The notes under the pieces were generated by a model that made no database searches, was not told where the DNA came from, and saw nothing but the letters and a program-made list of their open reading frames with translations. A stretch of 64,000 bases of DNA from JBBRYB01 sp038238115 (GTDB lineage: Bacteria; Actinomycetota; Actinomycetes; Propionibacteriales; Nocardioidaceae). The position numbers and the translations under genes were made by a program. The stretch spans positions 79,313-143,312 of the forward strand of contig JBBRYB010000008.1 in the NCBI GenBank assembly GCA_038238115.1. The letters are read 5' to 3'. Positions 1 to 7,437 of the stretch are shown piece after piece. Positions within the stretch are counted from its first letter, which is position 1, and the number at the start of each line of letters is the position of its first letter.

Positions 1-85
1 TCCCCATGACGCTGACGCAGGTTTGGTACAGACTCTTGAAAACTTCTTGTAACGCCCGGGGTTACCGCCGCGATATACAGGCGGA

Positions 86-129
86 AGCGTCGCTACTGCC
101 CGGACCCCCGAGCGGACAGTAGCGACGCT
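86..129. terminator. Perfect 13-bp inverted repeat, probable terminator of the upstream gene
   Basis: AGCGTCGCTACTG at 86-98 is exactly complementary to CAGTAGCGACGCT at 117-129, with an 18-nt loop. There is no T-run after it, which is usual for actinobacterial hairpin terminators. It most likely closes a gene to the left of the window; a role as an operator is not excluded. Confidence 0.55.
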
Positions 130-131
130 CT

Positions 132-172
132 CTCATGTTGGGGGTCCCGTCCTCATGTCGGGGGGTCCTGTC
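132..172. repeat. Two direct copies of a 20-21 nt unit
   Basis: CTCATGTTGGGGGTCCCGTC at 132-151 is followed at once by a near copy at 152-172 (one substitution in each half and one inserted G). It sits between the hairpin at 86-129 and the dapA promoter. No function is evident. Confidence 0.5.
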
Positions 173-261
173 GGAGCGCAGTCTGCAGCCTCGTCGTCAG
201 CGGGGCGTCAGCCGGCTGCTTCGCCCTGCCTGGCGTCCACCGGCGGGAAGGCTGCGGACGG

Positions 262-267
262 TAGCCT
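262..267 (+). promoter_or_regulatory. -10 element (TAGCCT) of a leaderless dapA promoter
   Basis: TAGCCT ends 6 nt before the ATG at 274. This places the transcription start on or next to the first base of the start codon, as in leaderless actinobacterial mRNAs. No Shine-Dalgarno sequence precedes the ATG. The same layout recurs before several other genes of this window. Confidence 0.5.
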
Positions 268-273
268 CCTGAC

Positions 274-1185
274 ATGACGTCCGTGACGACGGCCCCGTTC
301 GGCCGGGTCCTTACCGCGATGGTGACCCCCTTCGACAGTCATGGCGCGGTCGACCTCGACACCGCTGCCGCGCTCGCTACCCACCTCGTCGACACCGGCC
401 ACGACGGCTTGGTGGTCTCCGGTACGACGGGCGAGTCGCCCACGACTGATCCCGACGACCAGCGCGCTCTCCTGCGGGTCGTCCTTGCTGCCGTGGGCGA
501 CCGTGCCCACATCGTGGCGGGCGCCGGGACGAACGACACAGCACACTCCATCAAGCTCGCGCGCGCTGCCGCCGCCGAAGGTGCCGCCGGCCTGCTGGTG
601 GTGACTCCCTACTACAGCAAGCCGTCCCAGGCCGCGATCCTGGCTCACTTCCGCGCGGTGGCGGATGTGTCGGATGTGCCCGTCATGGTCTACGACATAC
701 CCGGACGGACGGGCGTGAAGCTGAGTGCGGACACCCTGGCCCGGGCCGCCGAGCACGACCGGATCGTCGCGGTCAAGGAGGCCAGCGGCGACCTGTACGC
801 CGGAGGCTGGCTGCTGCGCGCCACCGACCTCGCGATCTATAGCGGCGACGACGCGCTCAACTTCGCCTGGCTGGCGCTGGGTGCGGTGGGGATCGTCTCC
901 GTGGTCGGCCACGTCGCCGGGCCGCGCTACGTCGACCTGGTCTCAGCCATTGACAAGGGCGACATGGAGACAGCCCGAGCGATCGACCGCTCGCTCCTGC
1001 CGGCCGTCGAGGCCATCATGAACCGTGCGCCCGGCGTGGTGATGGCCAAGGCCGCGCTCGAGCTTCTCGGCCGGCTCCCCAACCGCCAAGTCCGTGCCCC
1101 CCACCTGCCCGCGACCGACGACCAGGTTGCGCAGCTGCGCCGCGACCTGGTGACCGCCGAACTCCTGGAGGACTCCAGCGCATGA
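274..1185 (+). CDS. dapA: 4-hydroxy-tetrahydrodipicolinate synthase
   Basis: Condenses pyruvate with aspartate semialdehyde, the first committed step of the lysine/diaminopimelate pathway, in the cytosol. The 303-residue protein has the normal family length. It shows GTTGE at residues 50-54, the VTPYYSKPS loop near 110, Tyr140 in VYDIPGRTG and the Schiff-base lysine Lys168 in IVAVKEASGD, all diagnostic for the aldolase-type TIM barrel. The ATG at 274 is supported by a -10 box 6 nt upstream. The stop codon overlaps the rnj start by 4 nt (ATGA), so the two are co-translated; the dapA-rnj pair is common in actinobacteria. dapF, another enzyme of the same pathway, lies at 62716. Confidence 0.97.
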   Translation: MTSVTTAPFGRVLTAMVTPFDSHGAVDLDTAAALATHLVDTGHDGLVVSGTTGESPTTDPDDQRALLRVVLAAVGDRAHIVAGAGTNDTAHSIKLARAAAAEGAAGLLVVTPYYSKPSQAAILAHFRAVADVSDVPVMVYDIPGRTGVKLSADTLARAAEHDRIVAVKEASGDLYAGGWLLRATDLAIYSGDDALNFAWLALGAVGIVSVVGHVAGPRYVDLVSAIDKGDMETARAIDRSLLPAVEAIMNRAPGVVMAKAALELLGRLPNRQVRAPHLPATDDQVAQLRRDLVTAELLEDSSA

Positions 1186-2873
1186 GCCACCCGCACCCCG
1201 AGCTCGGACCGCCACCAGAGCTGCCACCGAACGGTCTGCGGGTCATCGCCCTCGGCGGGCTCGGTGAGGTCGGCCGCAACATGACGGTCCTCGAGTACGA
1301 CGGCCGACTACTCATCGTCGACTGCGGCGTGCTCTTCCCCGACGAGAACCAGCCTGGCGTCGATCTGATCCTGCCCGACTTCGAGCCGATCAGGCACCGC
1401 CTCGGCGACGTCGAGGCGGTGGTCCTCACCCATGGTCACGAGGACCACATCGGGGCGGTGCCCTACCTGCTGCGCGAACGACCGGACATCCCACTCGTGG
1501 GCTCGCGGCTCACATTGGCGTTGCTCGCGGCCAAGCTCCGCGAGCACAGGCAGACCCGAGCGCCCAAGCACGAGGTCAAGGAGGGCGATCGCGCCCAGTT
1601 CGGGCCGTTCGACCTGGAGTTCGTCGCGGTCAACCATTCGATCCCCGATGCTCTCGCGGTCGCCGTACGCACCACCGCAGGATTGCTGCTGCATACCGGC
1701 GACTTCAAGATGGACCAGCTGCCCCTCGACGGGCGCATCACCGACCTCAGGGCCTTCGCCAGACTTGGCGAGGAAGGCGTCGACCTGTTCCTTGTCGACT
1801 CCACCAACGCCGAGGTGCCGGGCTTCACGACGTCTGAGCAGGACATCGGCCCCGTCCTCGACCGCGTCTTCAGCAAGAGCGTCCAGCGGATCATCGTCGC
1901 CTGTTTCGCCTCCCACGTACACCGGGTCCAGCAGGTGATGGACGCCGCAGTGTCACAAGGCCGCAAGGTGGCGTACGTCGGGCGGTCCATGGTGCGCAAC
2001 ATGGGCGTAGCGCGCGACCTCGGCTACCTCAAGGTGCCGCCGAACACCCTGGTCGACATGCGAGAGCTCGACAACTACCGCCCCGAGGAGGTCGTGGTCA
2101 TCTCGACCGGCTCACAGGGGGAGCCGCTGTCGGCGCTGGCCCGTATCGCCCACCGCAACCACGACCGTATCCACATCGAGCCCGGCGACACTGTCGTGCT
2201 CGCATCCAGCCTCATCCCGGGCAACGAGAACTCCGTGTTTCGGGTCATCAACGGGCTCACCCGGCTTGGCGCCAAGGTGGTGCACAGAAGCAACGCTCTC
2301 GTGCACGTGTCCGGCCATGCCAGCGCCGGTGAGCTCCTCTACTGCTACAACATCCTGCGCCCGCGCAACGTCATGCCCGTCCACGGCGAGGTGCGCCACC
2401 TGGTCGCCAACGGCCAGCTGGCCGTCGACACGGGCGTGCCACGCTCACGAGTCGTGGTGGGCGAGGACGGCTTCGTGGTCGACCTCGTCGGCGGCGTCGC
2501 GCGGGTGAGCGGCAAGGTCGACTGCGGCTACGTCTTCGTGGACGGCTCGTCGGTCGGCGACATCACCGAGACCGCCCTCAAGGACCGCCGCATTCTCGGT
2601 GACGAGGGCATCATCACCGTCATGGTCGTGATGGACTCTTCCTCGGGCAAGCTCGCCGCGGGTCCGGAGATCCACGCCCGTGGGTTCGTCGAGGACGAGA
2701 GCGTCTTCGACGAGGTGCGTCCGCTCATCGAGGACGCCTTGATGAAGGCGGTCAACGACGGCAACGACGACAGCTACCAGCTCCAGCAGGTGATCCGGCG
2801 TACGACCGGCCGCTGGGTCAACCAGGCGCACCGTCGGCGCCCGATGATCATCCCGGTCGTGCTCGAAGCCTGA
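1182..2873 (+). CDS. rnj: Ribonuclease J
   Basis: Metallo-beta-lactamase/beta-CASP nuclease with 5'-3' exo- and endonuclease activity in rRNA maturation and mRNA decay. The zinc motif HGHEDH is at residues 84-89, followed by the HTGDFK metal-ligand segment and, towards the C-terminus, a beta-CASP motif with HVSGHAS. The length of 563 aa is typical of actinobacterial RNase J. A GGAGG lies about 10 nt before the ATG, and the start overlaps the dapA stop. The next gene starts 1 nt after the stop, so the three genes probably form one operon. Confidence 0.96.
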   Translation: MSHPHPELGPPPELPPNGLRVIALGGLGEVGRNMTVLEYDGRLLIVDCGVLFPDENQPGVDLILPDFEPIRHRLGDVEAVVLTHGHEDHIGAVPYLLRERPDIPLVGSRLTLALLAAKLREHRQTRAPKHEVKEGDRAQFGPFDLEFVAVNHSIPDALAVAVRTTAGLLLHTGDFKMDQLPLDGRITDLRAFARLGEEGVDLFLVDSTNAEVPGFTTSEQDIGPVLDRVFSKSVQRIIVACFASHVHRVQQVMDAAVSQGRKVAYVGRSMVRNMGVARDLGYLKVPPNTLVDMRELDNYRPEEVVVISTGSQGEPLSALARIAHRNHDRIHIEPGDTVVLASSLIPGNENSVFRVINGLTRLGAKVVHRSNALVHVSGHASAGELLYCYNILRPRNVMPVHGEVRHLVANGQLAVDTGVPRSRVVVGEDGFVVDLVGGVARVSGKVDCGYVFVDGSSVGDITETALKDRRILGDEGIITVMVVMDSSSGKLAAGPEIHARGFVEDESVFDEVRPLIEDALMKAVNDGNDDSYQLQQVIRRTTGRWVNQAHRRRPMIIPVVLEA

Positions 2874-2874
2874 C

Positions 2875-4308
2875 GTGGTCGACCCTGCAAGCAAGCCATC
2901 CCTCGCCCGTAACAGCGCCACCAGGGTCGTGGCGGCCGGCACCGTGCCCGCTGTCGGGTCCGACGCGCGCGGCGTCACACCCGCCGAGACAGCTCGGCGC
3001 TGGCTGGCGCCGCTCGTCGCCTTCCTGGCGTCCTCCCTGGGCACGGCGTGCACCGTCAGCCTGGTCGACGCCCGCGTCAGGCTCGACCTGCTGTCGGCGG
3101 TCGACGCGCGCTTCGTCGGGTGGGTCGGTCTCGACGCGCTGATCTGTATGGCGACGGCGCTGGTCGGCCTTGCTGGTGCTCGCCGGGTCGGGGCGGGTCC
3201 GCCACTCGCGCTGGGGGCCGCCGCCTCCGTCTTCGGGTTGGCGCTCGGTGCGTCCATCACCGAGGACACCCAGCTTGCGTTGGCACTGCCTGTGCTCGGA
3301 CTTGCCGCCGGAGGGCTGCTGGCCGGCGGCCTGGGGATGGCGCTGGAGCTGCCCTGGAGATGGGCTCGCCTCACCGTCGTCGCTTGGGCGATTCCGCTGA
3401 CCGCAGCGTGGCCGCTGCTTGCATGGTCCGCGCTTCACCACCCATCGCAGCAGCTGCGGCTCACCGCCCATCCCACGATCTGGCTGCTGGCGCCGGTGGC
3501 GCTGCTCATCGTCGTCTGGAGCATGGCGTCAATGCTGCTGGAGCCGGACCTCGCGCAGTGGGGTCGGCCGGGTCTCGAGAACGCCTGGTCCGGCCTGATT
3601 CTCGTCGTGCTCGGCGCCGCTCTGGTCGCCATGCTCTTGGGCTTCGCGCCAGAGATATCGCTGATCTGGCGGCGCCCTCTGATCCTGGGCACGGCCGTGC
3701 TCGTTGTCCTGTGCTGGTCCGCGGTGTTGGCCGGGATGGCCGATCGCTGGGTCAAGCTGGCACTTCTATGCGTCGGGACCGTCGCGGCGGCGATCCCCGC
3801 GCTGGTTCAGCTCACACTCGCGGTCTCCGACGCCGGCTCGAGCCGCGCAGGCTTAGCACCCGTCGTCGTGATGGCCGGTGCCGCGGTGGCTGGTGCAGGG
3901 GCGGGATGGCGCTGGCCAGAGAAGCTTGCCGTTCCAGCCCTGCTCCTGACGGCGACGGGCGCGGCGGCCGCCTGGGTGGTGCCCGACCAGCCCTGGTGGC
4001 TCACGGCTGCTGGGGCGCCGCTCCTGGTCGGCGGGGCGGCAACGCTGGCCTGCGGACTGGCCGTGGCCATGCACCATCCGGCAGCCTTGCGGCTGGTGGG
4101 GTTCGGCGCCATCTCTGCGCTGAGTCTGGGGCTGGTCTTCGCGATTCCCGTCGGGTGGGCGCTCACGGGCAGCGCCCCCGTCTCGACCGACGCGACCCGC
4201 GCGGTCGGGCGGGTGTTCCTCGGTATCACGGTCGCTGCCACGGTGCTCGCAGCGGCGTACGCGTCGATCCTGCTGGGTCGCCTCAGGAGTGGCCCGCCGC
4301 CACCGTGA
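2875..4308 (+). CDS. Polytopic integral membrane protein, function unknown
   Basis: This is a 477-aa hydrophobic protein with a roughly 45-residue polar N-terminus and about 12-14 predicted membrane spans rich in Ala, Leu, Val and Gly. The number of spans resembles an MFS-type carrier, but I see no diagnostic MFS loop motif, so the family is left open. The GTG start lies 1 nt after the rnj stop and has no clear Shine-Dalgarno of its own, which implies translational coupling to rnj. It ends with a Pro-rich tail. Confidence is high that it is a gene and low as to function. Confidence 0.75.
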   Translation: MVDPASKPSLARNSATRVVAAGTVPAVGSDARGVTPAETARRWLAPLVAFLASSLGTACTVSLVDARVRLDLLSAVDARFVGWVGLDALICMATALVGLAGARRVGAGPPLALGAAASVFGLALGASITEDTQLALALPVLGLAAGGLLAGGLGMALELPWRWARLTVVAWAIPLTAAWPLLAWSALHHPSQQLRLTAHPTIWLLAPVALLIVVWSMASMLLEPDLAQWGRPGLENAWSGLILVVLGAALVAMLLGFAPEISLIWRRPLILGTAVLVVLCWSAVLAGMADRWVKLALLCVGTVAAAIPALVQLTLAVSDAGSSRAGLAPVVVMAGAAVAGAGAGWRWPEKLAVPALLLTATGAAAAWVVPDQPWWLTAAGAPLLVGGAATLACGLAVAMHHPAALRLVGFGAISALSLGLVFAIPVGWALTGSAPVSTDATRAVGRVFLGITVAATVLAAAYASILLGRLRSGPPPP

Positions 4309-4454
4309 GGCTTGCTGGGCAGTCTTTGGCGCCGGACCGATTGCGCGGTCCAGGTGGGGAATACCGACAAGGGTGAGGCGGCCCCCTCGAACCGTCTCAC
4401 CCTCGTGCGGTGGATGCCGGGCGGTCGCACCGCATGCGACGTGTCCGGCTGGTC

Positions 4455-4532
4455 CAGCCGACGACCGGTTCACCGAACACCGTCCGGACGGTGAGCGGCG
4501 AGCGGTCCAGGGGCCGCTCAGGTCGTCGGCTG
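4455..4532. other. Nested inverted repeats with three-way-junction potential
   Basis: CAGCCGACGACC at 4455-4466 pairs perfectly with GGTCGTCGGCTG at 4521-4532. Inside it lie a 16-bp perfect palindrome (CACCGTCCGGACGGTG, 4478-4493) and a second stem, GAGCGGC (4493-4499) with GCCGCTC (4513-4519). As RNA this could fold into a three-way junction; as DNA the 16-mer could be an operator. It lies between the membrane-protein stop and the ECF operon, upstream of the likely promoter. A terminator is the simplest reading. Confidence 0.55.
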
Positions 4533-4610
4533 TGACCGTCGACACCCAGGAGCCGGCTGGGCCGTGGTTGATACATGTCGCATCGGGGTTTCCCGTAAAA
4601 CCGCTCACCA

Positions 4611-4640
4611 TGTCGACAGATCGCGTGTAATCACTACGAT
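4611..4640 (+). promoter_or_regulatory. Possible promoter of the ECF/CHAT operon
   Basis: TGTCGA at 4611-4616 and TACGAT at 4635-4640 are separated by 18 nt and would start transcription near 4647, about 90 nt before the preferred sigma-factor start. The -35 match is loose, and autoregulation by the encoded ECF factor through other hexamers is equally possible. Confidence 0.3.
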
Positions 4641-4735
4641 GGGGACTAACTGGACCATCGGCGTATCACGGCGGCCTCGGAACGCTCTTGGTTGACGTGA
4701 ACGTCGTGGCGACGAAGGATGTGAAGGGGCCGAGC

Positions 4736-5335
4736 GTGAGCCTGCCTGACGCAAGCGACGCGTCCAACGACGCCTCCGTCTGGGCTCAGGCCGCCGACCA
4801 CTTCAGGAGGTGGCGGGCCGGCGAACCCTTCGCCATCGATGACCTCGTCCGCACCTTGACCCCGGTGCTGTGGCATGTGGTGCGTTCGTACGGGCTCGGG
4901 CGCGGTGAGGCAGAAGACGTCGTACAGACGACGTGGCTGGCCCTGGTGAGAAGCCACACGTCGATCTCCGATCCGCAGGCCGTCACGTCGTGGCTGACCA
5001 CGACCGCGCGGCGCGAGGCGTGGCGCGTCTTGCGTGCCACCAGCCGGGCAGTGCTGGTCGGCGACGAGGTGATCGAAGTACGCACAGCGCCACAGAGACC
5101 TGTCGAGGTCGACGCCATCGCGGCCGAGGAGAGCGACCGACTGTGGGACTGCGTTCGGCTGATGTCGTTGCGCTGTCAGGCATTGCTCAGGATCGTGGCC
5201 TTCGACGATCGTCCCGACTATGCCGGCATCGCCGCCCATCTGCAGATGCCGATCGGCAGTATCGGGCCGACGCGCGGTCGCTGCCTCGACAAGCTGAAGA
5301 CCTTGCTGGCCATGGACTGCGGGCCTCGACGATGA
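4736..5335 (+). CDS. ECF-type RNA polymerase sigma factor
   Basis: An alternative sigma factor with sigma2 at about residues 37-105 (including AEDVVQTTWLALV) and a C-terminal sigma4 helix-turn-helix at about 160-190 (YAGIAAHLQMPIGSIG). Length is 199 aa from GTG 4736. I prefer this start because AAGGGG lies 6 nt upstream; an in-frame TTG at 4688 would add 16 residues. The stop overlaps the next start (ATGA). It heads a four-gene run with a small accessory protein, a subtilisin and a CHAT protease, so it probably drives that operon. No zinc-binding anti-sigma gene is adjacent; the downstream 155-aa protein could fill that role, but this is inference. Confidence 0.88.
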   Translation: MSLPDASDASNDASVWAQAADHFRRWRAGEPFAIDDLVRTLTPVLWHVVRSYGLGRGEAEDVVQTTWLALVRSHTSISDPQAVTSWLTTTARREAWRVLRATSRAVLVGDEVIEVRTAPQRPVEVDAIAAEESDRLWDCVRLMSLRCQALLRIVAFDDRPDYAGIAAHLQMPIGSIGPTRGRCLDKLKTLLAMDCGPRR

Positions 5336-5799
5336 ACGGACCCGAGAACATCCTGGTCGACCTCGCGCAGATGTGGAGACGCAGGGACCCGATGCCTGAC
5401 TCGCTGGTGGCCAAGGCCTTGGCGGCGATCGGAACCGCGAACCTCGACGCCGACTACGAGCTGCTGCATCTGGTCGAGCGCTCGCACGAGCTCGCCGGCA
5501 CCCGCAGCGGCGTCGGTGACACCAGGACGATTGCCTTCTCCGGAGGGGCGTTCTCGCTGCTGCTGCGTGTCAGTGAGCTCACCGATCGTTCCTGTCGGGT
5601 CGACGGGTGGGTGTCTCCACCTCAGGCGATGACTGTGAAGGTCACTCAGCAGGCCCGGTCGTTCCAGGCACTGGTCGACACGCTGGGTCGCTTCGAGATC
5701 TCGCCGCTTCCGACCGGGCTGACGCGATTCTGGCTCCTCAGTGAGGATGCTGCCGACGAGTCCGAACGCTCCTTCGCCACCCCGACGTTTGAACTCTAG
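5332..5799 (+). CDS. Small accessory protein of the ECF-subtilisin-CHAT operon
   Basis: 155 aa, soluble, no signal peptide or membrane span. Residues 1-60 look helical (an RRRDPMPDSLVAKALAAIG segment), followed by a beta-rich part with GAFSLLLRVS and VDGWVSPP and a closing GRFEISPLPTG. From memory, proteins with this layout often follow ECF sigma genes in actinobacteria; I cannot verify this here and do not assign a biochemical function. Its ATG overlaps the sigma-factor stop by 4 nt, so the two are probably made in fixed ratio, as expected for a sigma factor and its regulator. The alternative is a structural adaptor for the downstream proteases. Confidence 0.7.
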   Translation: MNGPENILVDLAQMWRRRDPMPDSLVAKALAAIGTANLDADYELLHLVERSHELAGTRSGVGDTRTIAFSGGAFSLLLRVSELTDRSCRVDGWVSPPQAMTVKVTQQARSFQALVDTLGRFEISPLPTGLTRFWLLSEDAADESERSFATPTFEL

Positions 5800-5813
5800 G
5801 CAGCGGTACACGC

Positions 5814-7433
5814 ATGGTCGACGCACCGTCGGGCTCGAAGGATCCGGTCAGCCCCGACCGGCGACCGGTCGGGGGACCGAGACCGAGCCGACAAGACCGG
5901 GATCCCCCTCCACCGACAAGAGACCAGCTGGATCGCGTCGACGGGAGGGTGCTTGATCCCGCGACGGCCATGACGATCGCCGGGGTGACCCCGCGCTCCA
6001 CCGTGTATGTCGGTCCGCGGCTCATCGTCTCCGCATCGCATGAAAAAGCCGTTTCGACATTGCTCGCAGACATGGCTGCCGAGCTGGGGTGGGACCTCAA
6101 CATCGACCGGTCCTTCCGTGGCACCCGACTGGGAGGACGTCGCGACGGTCAGGCTCTCGGGATCACCCGCCTGACGATCTCCGTCAAGTCAGATCACGCG
6201 ACCGTGGCCCCCGACGGATGGGTGCTGCTACAGCATGCTCGCGCGAGATTTGGCGTCGAGCCCTTGCGGGACGTGGGGTTGGACCATGTGCTCACCGTCA
6301 ACCCGGTGGAGCACTCCAACCCGGTGGAGCACTCCAACCCCGTGGAGCACTCGAACCCGGTGGAGCACTCGAACCCCCTCGGCCCCTCTCCGGCGGGTTC
6401 GTATGGGTGGCTCGGCAGCGGCGGGCGCCAGCCGGTTGCCTTTGTGGGAACCCCCCCGCATAGACGTGCCGACGCTGAGGTGAAGGGTCGGCGACCAGTC
6501 GTGGGGATCTTGGACACAGGGTGCGGAAGGCATCCATGGCTCGACGGCATCGTCAAGACGAACGTCAAGCTGGGGACTCGGCCGATCGGATACACCGACC
6601 CGCTCACGAACCCCGAACGAAGTGGGGATCTCATCGGTCCGTTGGACGGGGTGCTGGATCCGCTGTCTGGTCATGGGACATTTATCGCTGGTCTGGTCCA
6701 TCAGGCCTGCCCGGACGCCGACATCGTCTCTTGGAGAGTGGTGAACTCGGCCGGTCCGATCATCGAGTCCGACTGGATGGATGCCCTGCTCAGGGTCGCC
6801 GAGCTCGTGCGGCGGTACTACGAGGGTGAGAAGGGTGGCCGCCCCATCGACGTGTTGAACCTGTCGATGGGCTACTACCACGAGACCCCGCAGGATCTGC
6901 TCTTCGATCGAACGCTCCACGACGTATTCGAGCTGCTCGGGCGCTGCGGCACCGTGGTGGTCTGTTCTGCCGGAAACGATGCGACCGCGCGACCGCAGTA
7001 CCCGGCTGCCTTCGGACCCTGGACGGGCGGCGGTGGCCGCGCACCTCAGCACGACCTGATCCCCATCGTCTCCGTCGGAGCTCTCAACCCGAACGGGACG
7101 GTGGCGATGTTCAGCAACACCGGCCGCTGGGTGCGGTGCTACGAGCCAGGTGCCAGCGTCTTGAGCACGATGCCCAGGTTCCAAGGCGGCCTCGAACCAA
7201 CCGCACGCACGGCGGCCTTCGGGCTCGCTAGGGAGACCATCGACCCTGACGACTTCGGCGGCGGTTTCGCGCTGTGGAGTGGTACGTCGTTTGCCGCGCC
7301 GAGCGTCGCGGGTCGAATCGCGACACAGCTGCTCGGCCGGTTGCCTGCCGACGAGGCCACGCCGTCCAAACGGTCAGCCGTGAGGCGCGGCTGGAGAGCC
7401 CTAGCGGCGGTCACGGACATCACGACATCATGA
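5814..7433 (+). CDS. S8 family (subtilisin-like) serine protease, cytosolic
   Basis: 539 aa. The catalytic set is intact: Asp234 in ILDTGCG, His287 in GHGTFIAGL, oxyanion Asn388 in SAGNDA and Ser492 in GTSFAAPS. There is no signal peptide; the N-terminal 230 residues are a polar, Pro/Arg-rich lead and an unassigned domain. Just before the protease core, residues 163-186 are four exact copies of NPVEHS, encoded by an 18-bp tandem repeat. The gene starts 14 nt after the accessory gene and ends 4 nt before the CHAT gene. Lack of export and linkage to a caspase-like protein suggest an intracellular proteolytic cascade rather than nutrient digestion. Confidence 0.9.
   Translation: MVDAPSGSKDPVSPDRRPVGGPRPSRQDRDPPPPTRDQLDRVDGRVLDPATAMTIAGVTPRSTVYVGPRLIVSASHEKAVSTLLADMAAELGWDLNIDRSFRGTRLGGRRDGQALGITRLTISVKSDHATVAPDGWVLLQHARARFGVEPLRDVGLDHVLTVNPVEHSNPVEHSNPVEHSNPVEHSNPLGPSPAGSYGWLGSGGRQPVAFVGTPPHRRADAEVKGRRPVVGILDTGCGRHPWLDGIVKTNVKLGTRPIGYTDPLTNPERSGDLIGPLDGVLDPLSGHGTFIAGLVHQACPDADIVSWRVVNSAGPIIESDWMDALLRVAELVRRYYEGEKGGRPIDVLNLSMGYYHETPQDLLFDRTLHDVFELLGRCGTVVVCSAGNDATARPQYPAAFGPWTGGGGRAPQHDLIPIVSVGALNPNGTVAMFSNTGRWVRCYEPGASVLSTMPRFQGGLEPTARTAAFGLARETIDPDDFGGGFALWSGTSFAAPSVAGRIATQLLGRLPADEATPSKRSAVRRGWRALAAVTDITTS
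6300..6371 (+). repeat. 18-bp coding tandem repeat, four copies (NPVEHS)x4
   Basis: AACCCGGTGGAGCACTCC is repeated four times at 6300-6317, 6318-6335, 6336-6353 and 6354-6371, differing only at synonymous third positions. The unit is a whole number of codons, so copy-number change would lengthen or shorten a linker without breaking the frame. It separates the N-terminal domain from the catalytic domain of the subtilisin. Confidence 0.95.
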
Positions 7434-7437
7434 AGAC

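Larger units (their letters stand above)
4309..4735. other. Intergenic region before the ECF/CHAT operon
   Basis: No convincing gene is seen here. The region holds a nested inverted-repeat element (4455-4532, listed separately), a weaker TGCGGTG/CACCGCA repeat near 4410-4435 and a possible promoter at 4611-4640. It is the longest non-coding stretch in the first 16 kb. Confidence 0.6.
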
